Below are positions 10,698 to 21,185 of a stretch of DNA of 64,000 bases, piece by piece. This DNA comes from Gnetum montanum (taxonomy: Eukaryota; Streptophyta; Gnetopsida; Gnetales; Gnetaceae). Each line of letters begins with the position of its first letter. Position 1 is the first letter of the stretch. Made by a program: the position numbers and the translations under genes. The stretch is taken from the NCBI GenBank assembly GCA_015680685.1, contig MNCI01000569.1, positions 279,639-343,638 of the forward strand, read 5' to 3'. The notes under the pieces are model-generated. The model was not told where the DNA came from and ran no database searches. It worked only from the letters and a program-made list of their open reading frames with translations.

Positions 10698-11112
10698 ATA
10701 GATGAAGTTCTGAGATGAGAATCGTATACATGGGGTCTTTGCCTTGTAACCTAAGTGACTGACGAGTTGGCCCTTGAGGGTTCATCTCTCCAATGGTGAC
10801 TATGGGTTCAGTTGCGGTCACAGGATTTGAGATTTCAACATTAAGGTCAGAAACGGGCAATGTTGCTTTGAATAGAGAAGATTCCATGTGTGTAACTAGC
10901 TTGACTAGCTGAATGTGTGTAAGAAGCATATGTAAGCTGAGCTTGAGCAAGCCAGGTGTGTGCAAGTTGAGCTTGAGCAAGTTGGGCGTATGTAAGATGA
11001 GCTTGAGCAAGCCAGGCGTATGCAAGATGAGCTTGAGCAAGCCAAGCGTATGCAATATGAGCTTAAGCAAGCCGAGCATAAGCGTCAGCGTGAGCGCAAC
11101 CTGAACGTGCAT
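10681..11112 (-). pseudogene. T1 gag leader with 10-residue repeats
   Basis: 143-codon open frame whose N-terminal half is built of 30-bp tandem repeats reading LLKLILHTPG and variants, about five copies. A unique part follows (PQGPTRQSLRLQGKDP) and resembles the start of gag in related elements. Whether the repeats are translated is unclear, since the true start may be the Met at ESSLFKATLP downstream of them. Confidence 0.45.
10915..11095 (-). repeat. 30-bp minisatellite in T1 5' region
   Basis: About six tandem copies of a 30-bp unit containing GAGCTTGAGCAAGCC, with point differences between units and no spacers. Confidence 0.85.
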
Positions 11113-11465
11113 ACACTAGCTTGTGCACAGTATGCAAGTGCAGCGTACGTGCAGCGTAAGTGTAATGCACCGCAGCATGCATGTGTGGTGTGTGTTTTGC
11201 AGCATGTGCAGCAGCGTGTGTACGCTATGTTGGGTTTTGTAGCATGTGTATGCTATACCTAATATTTTCAGCAACGGTCGTAGAAATTATTGTATTGGCA
11301 GTAGTGTAAGAGTTTTGCGAGGGTTTAATCCAATTGTAAACAGATTGGCATGGTTCAAGCGAGGTAAGCATGTGTTTCGCACCTAATCTGCATCACGTGA
11401 AGGGTAACAGAATCAATGTTTTATTGGGATGGAAAACAAGCAACCCTCCTTCTAGCGCCAATTTT
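11113..11465 (-). other. T1 5' untranslated leader
   Basis: Non-coding stretch between the 5' LTR and the gag leader. It is rich in GCAGCRTGTG-type words on the + strand at 11140-11250. No other feature was recognised. Confidence 0.5.
11443..11460 (-). other. Primer-binding site of T1
   Basis: The - strand reads TGGCGCTAGAAGGAGGGT, five bases after the LTR end. The TGG start is what a tRNA CCA tail requires. The tRNA was not identified from memory with confidence. Confidence 0.7.
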
Positions 11466-13532
11466 TGTACTATTCGAAATCGTTGGCATAAGGCTGGAGG
11501 AAAAATGAAAGCTGAATGATCTCCGAAGAGATACAGCTGACCCTGCCTTTGCATGAGGGCAAGCTGAAAAAATGAAGGCAGAGTGCCTTGGATGGTCTAC
11601 AAGCAAATCAACCAAGGACTTCCCCGAGCGTAAGCTATGGCTTGTGCTAGGATTATTGTAAACAATGTAAACGAAATGCAAATGGTGATGCGAAATGTAA
11701 ACAAAGCGCAGAGCGTAAATAGAGATTGAATTTTGTAAATGAAGCATAAACAGAGCTATATTGTAAACAAAGTGTAAACAGAGTAAACAATATAAATGGA
11801 AGGCAATAATGAAACTGTATTGTATTATTTAACAAGAGTGTGCATCGGTCAAAGTGTAGTTGCATGTGTGATAGCAAATCAAGCGCTAAGCCCCAGAGTG
11901 ATGTGGTGATGTGTTTGCGGATGCTTGGATGCTAGGAGTCTCATGTGCCTGAGCATCCAAGGTTCAAAGTTGCTCTTTCTTCAAAATTTCCAACCTCATT
12001 TAAGTGAATTGATAGGGTATTTATAGGGTTTGGCTAGGCTCGGGCGTAGGATTTATGAATGAGATCAATGGCAGTGAGATGAGAGAAAAATAGATCACGT
12101 GATAGGTGTATATGGGCAGACTATGTTCTGGACCGGATGCACTATATCTTATAATGTGTATTGATTTACATTATGTCATGCATACAATTTGAAGCGTAAG
12201 AGCTTGACAAGCTCACAAATGTTGCAAATTTACAATAAAATGATAGTGTACAACAAGAGATCTTGATTCTGGCTTACTTGGAACTTCCCGATCCATGAAC
12301 TAGTTGTTGCAGGATGCCAACATGAGTGATCCTATGGCTGTTTGAGATGCTTTTGCTTCATCAAGGCTGTCAACGTGAGTTGATCTTGTCCTAGCATTCC
12401 CTCAGCATGTGTCAGCATAACCTGGGCGTGACCTAGGCATGAGCAAGCTGGGATGGTTCATTTCACACCAAATTTTGATTTTTGAGATCTGTCTTTCAAG
12501 TGTAACTGCTACCTACCCTTGGGGAAAACTTGCATGATGAGTCTGAGCCTGTTTGTGCCTTGATTTAGGTTATTTTGGCAACTCACGCTAGGCTCATGTT
12601 GTCAACGTGACCCCAACGTGACCTGGGCATGACCAACTAGAAGTGACACATTTTGAGCTGAATTTTGACCTTTGACGCCTATTCTTTGAAGTGCAATTGC
12701 TGCCTACTCTCCAGGGTGTCTTGGATGTTGAATTTGAGTTTGTTCTTATGTTGATTTGAGCCACTTTTGATAGGTCACACTGGGCTCAAGCTATCAGCGT
12801 GATCACTGCGTGACCAAGTCAAAATGCTGTGTTTCACGCTTGAATTTTGATTTTTTGGAGCCTATGAACCAGTAGAACTATTGCCTATCCTTGGGGGTTG
12901 AGTTGATGCTGAAAATTGTGCTTGGGACTACTTGATTTGATCTATTTTTATTTGGTCACGCTGACCTCATGCTGTCAGCGTGACCCCAGCATGACCCTAG
13001 TGTGACCTGGGCATGAGTAAACAAATCATGTGATTTTGACCTTAATTTTTAAGGTTCTAAAGGTCGGGAGCTGCAATGAACATTAGTGAAAGCTCAAGGG
13101 GAGTCTGTGTGCTTGAATTCAGACTATTTGGACTTGGTTTTAGGGCTCTGAAGGTTGGTCATGTTGTACTCATGTCGTACTCATGCTAGGTAGTGTGACC
13201 TCAGTTTGACCTCAGTGTGAGTAGTAAGATTTGTGCGATTCTGACTTGAAATCTTGGGTTCTGGATGCTAAAACTTGGAGTAGTCATCAATGGACCTTAC
13301 ACGGGCCTTGTCCATTCAAATTAGGACTGTTTTGACTTGATTTGGAAGCTCTAAAGGTTGCGCATGCTGAGGGCAAGTTAGCTCGACAGCATGAGCAAGT
13401 TGGCTTGAGCAAGCTAGCTTGAAAAAGCTGGCTTGAGTTCTATGCCTTAGTCAAGTTTTGCCTCCTGAATGTCGAAAGGGGCTTGAGTTGTTCTTGTTTC
13501 AAAGTGTTAAGCTGAAATTTTGTGGTGTTTCA
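11466..13532 (-). repeat. 5' LTR of T1
   Basis: Partner of 3732-5779, 2067 bp, with the same TG/CA ends, the TATA box at 12018-12025 (- strand), U3 tandem repeats at about 12395-13400 and GTTTACA repeats at about 11650-11800. It is followed at 13533 by ACCTC, the right flanking duplication, where H1 gag resumes. Confidence 0.88.
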
Positions 13533-15420
13533 ACCTCCACTTCACTATTCACAACCCTAGTTCTGATACCCATGAACACGAAGTGTTCAACAAGGGAACA
13601 CAAACACACAATAAGGGCGGACGTTCTGATCGTGATCACGATCGAGCCCGAGACCACTGAAGAGAAGGTAGAAAACATCGTCATGGTGATGGTTCTCCTT
13701 TTTCTTCACCTTCATCATCATCTTCACCCTCTCTTTCAGTGTCTGAAAACAATCATAGAGAAACCAATCATGAGGATAAGGAAAAAGAAAGTGGAAGTCA
13801 TCAATGAGACAATTGAGAATGAAGACAAGGGCACTCTAAAGAATCAAGGCATAGAAGAAGGATGAGTAGGGAACAGCGTAGACACCATAGATGCTATGAA
13901 TGAGACAATCACGAAGAACCCCTACTCACAACTAAAAGCATGCTAGATATAACGAAGGCCGTAAGAGTTCCAACAAGGCATCAAAAGGATAGTAAGATCA
14001 AGAGGTTAGACATGAAAAACATCCCATGATTTGAAGGGGGATACAACAATGATCCTCAAAATCACTTACAAGCATTCCACGATGCATGTGCCTTGCAAAA
14101 CATAGAAAACAAATGGCAAAAACTAAAGTTGTTCCCAAGGACACTAGTGAAAGAAGTTGAAAGCTGGTACCGGTCCTTAGAACCGGAATCCATTTGGAGG
14201 TAGAGTACAATGTTAGAACTGTTCAATGATAAGTACCAAACGTACTCCTGAGTTTCTAACCTATGGAAGCAAATCCATGGATGGAAGCAAGGAAATCATG
14301 AACCCTTGGATGCTGCCATGGGTCACTATTACGCACTGTTACATGATTGCCCTGGCCATGGTTATTCGCAGCAGGATCAACTATGCCATCTTGTGGATGG
14401 ACTTAGGCATGAAACAAGAAGAACCCTTGGGAAGTATTCCCAAGGAAGGTTGTTGGAGCTTAGGTCTCATCAAATTCTTAGATTGGTAGAGCAAGTTGTC
14501 AAAGAAGAAGGTGAGCTATGAAAGAGAGAAAGTGAAGAAGAATACAACCGAGATCCTTCCCTCTGAAAAAGGGGAGTGAGATTTTGTGAGGAGGAAGAGG
14601 AGTCACCACTCGGAGAGATGGTGAATAGGAAAACTTTGTCTCTCCAAAAGTTAACATTAGAAGTATCAGAAAAGGTAGGCCAAATGTGGGACTCCCTGGA
14701 TGGTAGGTTTGAAACTCTTCTTAAAATTGTAGAGGAGTCTAGGGAGCGAGGTAGTGACCGCGACAAAAAGAAAAAGAGAGAAGTGGAAAATGCATGTAAC
14801 AAGGGTAAGGGAAAAATGGCCATCATAAAAGAGGTTGTGGATTCAGACACAGAAAATGATAGTGGATGTAAGATATGCCAATACAACCATCCTAAGGGAT
14901 CTTTCCCAATGATCTCACATCTACAAGAGTCTGGGGTGTATGCAGTCAACCCATGACTAAACAAACGGCAAGCACCCCGACGGTTACCTTATCCCCAAGG
15001 TAATCCAAGGTAGTTCCACCAACTTTCAACATAATATCCAAGTGGAACTCCACCACAACCTGTTGAGTACCATCAACAATGGAAATACCCACAGTCATGG
15101 GGGATGCCACCACCAAGGCAACAATACCCATATCGGTAACCTAACCCATATGGCTACTACATGTAGCATCCAATCTCTCCACGTGACTCTGTTAGTCATG
15201 TTACACCACAACATCACTACCAAGCCTGTGAGTATTATAGAATTCCTTCTCCTAGGGGAGATAACCCACAAATATACCATAGTTCAAATCCATCTGCAGT
15301 TCTCACACCAATAGCTCCACTACCACTTACTCCAGCAATGTAAGGGGAACTCCCTACTCAATCGTAGCAATGCAATGCTACAAGGGCTGTAAATACTCAA
15401 CCCACTATTGGTTCTAACAA
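13533..15420 (+). pseudogene. H1 gag, main part (resumes after T1)
   Basis: Continues H1 gag. A basic Ser/His-rich linker (frameshifted) leads into the Retrotrans_gag core at about 14010-14520, with conserved words NDPQNHLQAFHDAC, WQKLKLFPRTLVKEVESWY, LELFNDKYQTY and EQVVKEEGEL. A helical segment (14576-14956) follows, with a Cys pair in GCKICQYNHPKG resembling a reduced zinc knuckle. A Tyr/Pro/Gln-rich linker runs to the protease. Stops include TGA at 14027-14029, shared with H2, TGA in YS-stop-VS and TGA at a Trp codon in EL-stop-KRE. Capsid assembly would be its role in a functional copy. Confidence 0.85.
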
Positions 15421-16104
15421 TTGTATGAAGAAAAAACCTTTCTTAGAACAAATAGTCCAACCAAGCCCTTACAACCACAAGCGGTTGAACCTCTGAACGC
15501 CTCCCCATCAAATAAAGCTTTAGAGCTCCCTTTTAACCAAACACCGAGCTCAACGCATACAGTTATGTTAATGCATGCTGTTACTGACTGGATCAAGGTT
15601 GGCCACCTTCCCAGAAAATTCTCTAATGCTAGAAGCCCTCTAATATATCTCCAAATCATTGGGAATGAGCCATGCAAAGCTCTTCTAGATTCAGGTTCTG
15701 GAGTCAACTTAATATCGCAAGAAATGTATAAAGATTGGAACTTGTCTCAATTAAAGAAGAGTAATATTCACCTAGATTTGGCTGACCAGTCCATCACTGT
15801 TCCCTTGGGATTGGTGGAGGACATCGTCACCACTGTGTGTGGGTGGTCGTACCCAGCTGATTTCCTAGTGATACAAGTGAATAAAGGTAAAGGGGACTTC
15901 CCAATAATAATGGGAAGGGCATGGCTAAGTACTATAGATGCATGCCTAGAAATCCATGGTCTTTCCCTGGAAATATCTAAGGAGAACACTTTTGGAAAGA
16001 TTGAGAAGAAGAAGGTTCCATACATCGCATATAGTGATACAGGGTGCAGTTGCGTGCAGAGATCATGGGTTGTGCAAAGTTTAGCATTACATGCATGCAA
16101 CTAG
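15421..16104 (+). pseudogene. H1 protease domain
   Basis: Intact 227-codon frame within the broken polyprotein. The retropepsin catalytic motif is ALLDSGSGVNLIS with Asp at residue 90, and the second strand/flap end is PIIMGRAWL around residue 165. The text between them (LADQSITVPLGLVEDI, WSYPADFLVI) matches Athila-type proteases, which cut gag-pol into mature proteins. This is the only protease in the window with both motifs unaltered. A TAG after HACN ends the frame where H2 has CAG. Confidence 0.85.
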
Positions 16105-16173
16105 TGTGCATAAAACATTAACATATAAAATTGCCTGTATGCAGCAACCACATAACAAGAAGAAACCCAATGG

Positions 16174-17415
16174 TTGATAGCTGATCAAGAGAGAAACTCA
16201 CTAATGTGCATGGAATTAACTAAGGGAATAACTTGCACTTACATCGAAAGCATAGATGCACTAGAGCAAGTACGCTACCAACTTCCAAGCCTTAACGTTG
16301 AAAACATCAAATGGGGGAAGTTGGAAATTCCTGAAAAATTAAAACAAGAGCCATTAGAATTAAAACCATTGCCCATTTGTCTGGAATATATGATTCTTGA
16401 AAATGGAAAACCAGTAATCATTAACGTAAGACTTGCTGCCAAACAAAAAGAAAGACTGCTGAAAGTAATAAATAAGTGGTCAAAAGCCTTTTCCTAGTCA
16501 TATCCCAAATTAACTAGAATAGATCCTATGATATGCCAGCATAGGATTTACACTGACCCCTCCATGAAACCTTGAAAAAAATTGTAGAGGTGATTGAACC
16601 CAAAATTGAAGCAAGTAGTAAAAGAAGAAATAGAACAACTTCTTAAGGCTGGGTTCATATATCCCATTGTTGATAGCGAATGGGTTAGCCCTCTAGTAAT
16701 TGTGCCTAAAAAGGGAGAAAAATGGAGGGTGTGCATGGATTTTAGGCTGCTGAACATGCCAACATTTAAGGATCACTTTCCATTGTCATTCATTGACCAA
16801 GTTCTAGATACCATAACAGGGCATCGCTATTATAGTTTCCTAGATGGCTATAGTGGACACAACCAAATACAAATAGCCCTAGAAGACCAAGCCAAGACAA
16901 CGTTCACCAGTCCTTGGGGGACGTTTGCATATAAACAAATACCATTTGTTTTGTGTAATGCTCCTACCACATTTCAACGCCTAGTTCTAAGCATATTCCA
17001 ATAGGAAATAGGGAATAGAGTGGAAGTCTTTATGGACGACTTCTCCACCTACGAAACAAGTTTTGATCAATCCTTGGACCAATTAGAGCAAGTGCTAAAA
17101 AGATGCGTAGAAAAAAATATAAGGCTCAATTGGCAGAAAAGCCATTTAATGGTCCAAGAAGGCATAGTACTTGGGCATAAGGTTTCACATGCAAGAATAG
17201 AGGTAGACCCAGATAAAATTAGGGTTATCCAAGGAATCACCCATCAACCGGAAACTATCAAAGACATTCGATTATTCCTTGGACACACTAGCTACTATAG
17301 GAGATTCATTGAGAACTTCTCCAAGATTTCCAAATTGTTGTTAGAGCTAGCAAAGAAGGACGTACCTTGTGAGTGGACTAGGGAATGTGAACAAGCATTC
17401 CAAACCCTGAAATGA
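16174..17415 (+). pseudogene. H1 reverse transcriptase
   Basis: RT that would copy element RNA into DNA. The connector (16174-16497) ends at ERLLKVINKWSKAFS. RT proper starts at NPKLKQVVKEEIEQLL and has SPLVIVPKKGEKWRVCMDF, the first catalytic Asp in YYSFLDGYSGHNQI, and PFVLCNAPTTFQR (usual PFGLCNAPATFQR, so Gly is Val). The active-site motif EVFMDDFS is at 17029-17040 and intact. The thumb and connection follow with VLGHKVS and FLGHTSYYRRFIENFSK. Stops include a TAG at 17002-17004 also present in H2, and TGA at 17413-17415 at a probable Trp codon. Confidence 0.9.
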
Positions 17416-17860
17416 AAGCTAGTAGAAACTCCCATTTTACAAGCTCCTGACTGATCCAGATCATTTCACATCATGACTGACGCATCCAATTATGCCTTAG
17501 GAGCTGTACTTACATAGTTAGATGACCAAAAACACCCTTACTACATCCACTATGCAAGTACAAGTATCGTCGATGCACAACTTAACTACACAACTACAAA
17601 GAAAGAATTAATGGCTATAGTGTTTGCATTGTATAAGTTTAGGCACTATGTGTTAGGCTACAAAGTGTTCATCCACATGGATCATAGTGCAATTCGGTTC
17701 CTCATGGACAAGCTAACAGTTAGCCCTCATATTATACGGTGGCTAGTAATTCTATAGGAGTTTGATCTAACAATGATCGATTGGAAAGGCACCGAGAACG
17801 TAGTTGTATATCATTTATCTTGGTTATGATGGGATAGAAAAGAGGATAAATATGTAATGT
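17416..17860 (+). pseudogene. H1 RNase H domain
   Basis: Ty3-type RNase H, which removes the RNA strand after reverse transcription. Catalytic words are MTDASNYALGAVL (Asp), TKKELMAIVFAL (Glu) and HMDHSAIRFLM (Asp). Relatives read VADHLSRL at the end; H1 reads VVYHLSWL. Stops at 17452-17454 (TGA) and two TAG positions stand where Trp or Gln is expected. Confidence 0.85.
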
Positions 17861-19290
17861 CTGATCATTTTCCTAATGAAGCCCTCTTTGTTGGTGTAGT
17901 GAATAACCAACTACCCACGAAGACGAACTGGTATAGTAGCATTCTCACCTATCTCCTTACTCAAAAAACACCATAGGAGCTGGACTTTAGGAAGAAACAA
18001 CAGCTTCTTGATAGAGCCAAGTACTTCATGGAGATCAATGGACAACTTTACAAAGTGTGTCCTGAAGGCTTGGTTCGATGGTGCGTGCCCAAGGTAGATC
18101 AACTGAGAGTTCTCCAAGATGCTCATGAGGGCCCTTGTGGGGGTCACTATGTGGGGAGATGAACGAGTATTAAGATCTTGCTTGTAGGATATTACTAGCC
18201 AATATTATTTTAGGATGCCCATCAATTTGTCTGATCATGTGAGCGTTGTCAACGTGATGGGGGAATGACTGCTAAAATGGAGGGTCCACAACAATGAATT
18301 CAACCATTAGAACCCTTCGACATTTGGGGAATAGACTTTATGGGGCCCATTACACCAATGTCCAATGGAAAAGCTTACATTATAGTTACCATAGACTATT
18401 TTAAAAAATGGGCTGAAGTAGCTGCTATTAAAGACTGCACATCATCTACAACTGCACGATTTGTGAAACAACTAATCGTAAATAGGTTTTGTGTGCCACA
18501 TGCACTTATTTCAGATAATGGAACAGACTTCATAGGGGCAACTTTTTGAAAGTTAATGCAATGCTTAGGGGTTGAACATAAATTGACTACACCTTATCAC
18601 CTCCAAGCTAACGGACAAGCTGAGGTCACCAACAGGGAGATCACTAAAATATTGACTAGGACAATTAGCAAGTATAGGCGATATTGGAGTACTAAACTAA
18701 ATGATGCTCTTTTGGCATACCGCTCCACTTGGAAACTTCCTATAGGCTACTCTCCTCAAAGTTAGTGTATAGAAACCTTCCAACGCTTTTGATTCAAATC
18801 GAGCTTTGTACACTATCAATGGCTTGTGACCTCCACCTTGACCTTGATCTAGCATAGAAACAAAGGTTGGCAACTTTAAACGTGCTAGACGAAAACTGAT
18901 TAGCTGCCCTATCATCAAATGAGTTGTACAAGGCATATAACAAGCAACGTCATGACTTGAAGATTCAAAAGGTTAAGTATCAAGTAGGAGATAAGGTTCT
19001 TTACTAGAACCCCACACATGTGCCACAATGCACAAAATTTCAAACATTGTGGGAAGGACCTTACATTATTCATGCAACCTTTCCTTCAGGGGCCATGACC
19101 ATATACAAACCTAAGAGCCCTGATAAGAGATAGTTAGTCAATGTACAACAGACCAAACCCTTCCATGAATTTAGAATGGCCAGTGCACATAATACCTCTG
19201 AGAAGGGATGACCCTACTCACTATTTCAAATCTCCTCCTTCCAACTCAGTCATGGGGGAGACGACCACCTTTGCTAACCATTCAAGGCCC
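17861..19290 (+). pseudogene. H1 integrase
   Basis: Integrase with a zinc-binding N-terminus (HEGPCGGHYVG then CERCQRDGG) and a catalytic core: [12 protein letters not shown] (Asp), [11 protein letters not shown] (Asp) and NGQAEVTNREI (Glu), all three retained. The C-terminal domain reads LWEGPYIIHATFPSGAM, then the frame runs to a tail whose DNA includes the G5 tract at 19248-19258. Stops at several Trp/Gln positions interrupt it. Compared with H2 and H3 this is the least damaged integrase. Confidence 0.88.
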
Positions 19291-21185
19291 TCACTACCTT
19301 TTTTTTTTAATTTTTTGTTCTACACATTTTTGTTTTACAAATTTCTTTAATTTTTCTTATTTTTTTGCACCATCGTTTATACTTTCTCATTTCTTTGTGT
19401 GACTGTTTGTTTTTGTTTTTATTTTTTTTCTTTGTTTTTATTTTTATCTTTGTTTTGTTAGATTCATCACCTAATAAGTGGTCTTGATGGTGGTATGAAC
19501 TATATTCTATTGATTGCTAATGTTTGATTTTTATCTTTGAGTTATAATGTTGATACTAAGGTATGGTTCTTTTGATATAATAGGCAATGAGTCCACGTCA
19601 TGCATGCATGCATGAATTTCTATGGTCTCTCTTGGCTTGGAACTATATAGTCCCCTTCTGTAATAATAAAACTATTAACGAATTGATGACTAGGCATTTC
19701 TCAAACTAAAGAAGGACTCAAGGACTAAAAAGGGTGTGACTTCAAAGGGATTTGATGCATTTATGCTGGCTATTCTCTTAGGTGCTTGGATGTTTTCTTC
19801 TTAAGTTTTTCTTCCCATTCCGACATTGCTCCATTATCGGGAAGCTGAGCCAATAAAAATAAGTCTTTGCATAGTGTGGTTCTTACGCAAAAAAAAAATA
19901 GTGAGAATTCAAAGCATATCCCTTAGACAAAATAATCATCTTGGCTATAAGCACTAGTTATGGAACTAAACAAACATGTTCCCTCTAACTAAGGCCCTTT
20001 CTTGCTTCCTACTTCTCCCTTTCTTGTTTTCCTCGGAATGGTGTTGACTCTTTGGCGGAAGCATTCTTGTTACTTCAAGTGGATGGATTAGCCAAGTGTA
20101 TTAATGCGAAGTCACTGGATGTGGATTTTTTGAGGCTATATTTGGAATAAGATCTACTCAGTCACATTAACCATAAATACACAAGGGGTTGTACACCACC
20201 TTGTTTTTTGGACTCCATTCCATTCTCTTCTCCCCATCATTCTTTCTCCATTTTCCACTTCATTACCGGTTATATCAATAGTCTATATTTTGGTTGATGG
20301 ATTGTTTTCTCTTTGGTGGATTCTTGTGGTTAAGTCTTTAACTCTTGCTTCCAAATGACATTTCCAGAGCCTACAGACTCTGTGAATGTGTGTTTGTCAG
20401 GGCATAAAGGGCATGAGCCTGCTTTGGGGAGGACCCACTGGTATTCCTATTTGGTGCATCAGTTAACTTATTTCTCTTAAACATTTCTACAATCAACATT
20501 TGTTTTATTCATTCCCATCTCTGACATCCATTTTATCGGCATTGTCATTGTTTCTTTTTCTCCATCTTTCTTATTCCTTTTCTTTTTCCATTCTATCACT
20601 ACTGGAGGATCGCTTTTAGTCATGGGGGCCCTGGCCTAATTTTTTCAATTTTTCCTAACCCCTACACCTTGGGTAGTCACCATTATTATATCTCTAGAAT
20701 CCGTATTGGCCATATCACAACTCAACCAATGGATCTTACACTGAGGCAAGATGTCAACTATATTGTGATTTACTTATTCTTGCTCATATGTGACTGTGTT
20801 GTGTGTGTAGATGGCAATCATATAGCAATGGATTGGACTTGGAGGAAATACTTAGGATGGACTAGTGCTGGAACAGTTGTGCAAGGAACAAGATTGATGG
20901 CATGATTATGGATGGACAACAGAAGGTGCAATCTTGGCATCGGTAGCAACACGTCTTCTCCTTTTCTCTCTCTCTTCTTTCTCAGCTGCCAAATAAGGCT
21001 GGATGTCAATTGTGTATAGTGTTCACTCTTGTAGTCATGAACACTAATGTTGTCATGTATTGTAATGTTGATCTGTTCACATGTCATCCCATTCACCATT
21101 AGTTGTCATTCAAGTCAATAATCCCATACCTTCCCAATATTTTGTAAGGAACTTGAGGATGAGTTTTCATTCAATTATGGGGGTA
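19291..21185 (+). other. H1 3' non-coding region
   Basis: About 1.9 kb with no sizeable frame, conserved in order with the same region of H2, H3, H5 and H6. It contains pyrimidine-rich stretches, a conserved hairpin (19870-19924), a second G5 motif (20618-20628) and the terminal tract at 21173-21185. Athila relatives often have an env-like frame here; none is visible. Confidence 0.7.
19870..19924 (+). other. Conserved 3'-region hairpin, H1 copy
   Basis: TTCTTAC (19880-19886) pairs with GTGAGAA (19901-19907), including one G-U pair, around an A-rich loop. The flanking GTGTGG and AAAGCATATCCC keep a weak form of the outer stem seen in H3 and H6. Confidence 0.6.

Larger units (their letters stand above)
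3732..13532 (-). mobile_element. Tat-like non-autonomous LTR retrotransposon T1
   Basis: About 9.8 kb on the - strand inside H1 gag. LTRs of about 2.05 kb (3732-5779 and 11466-13532) run TG to CA; in element sense the 5' LTR is 11466-13532. The primer site is 11443-11460 and a purine tract borders the 3' LTR. Coding capacity is gag (about 11112-8444) and a protease-like remnant (8275-7556). No RT, RNase H or integrase motif was seen in the remaining 1.8 kb before the 3' LTR, so it would depend on enzymes from other elements. Gag carries the Tat-type text YCHYH...H...NNCHALQDD and the protease ends MILGCPWL. The two LTRs differ at about 15 of the first 140 aligned bases by eye, so even this innermost insertion is old. 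Confidence 0.85.

Noticed and set aside
10915-11095. CRISPR-like array
   Set aside because: Repeat units are directly adjacent with no unique spacers, lie in a retrotransposon gag leader, and the genome is eukaryotic.
14470-14964. 164-codon - strand frame
   Set aside because: Antisense shadow of H1 gag, with low-complexity Ser/Phe text and no domain.
19291-21185. Env-like gene in the H1 3' region
   Set aside because: Longest frames are under 100 codons, not conserved as frames among H1, H2 and H6, with no membrane or signal pattern.
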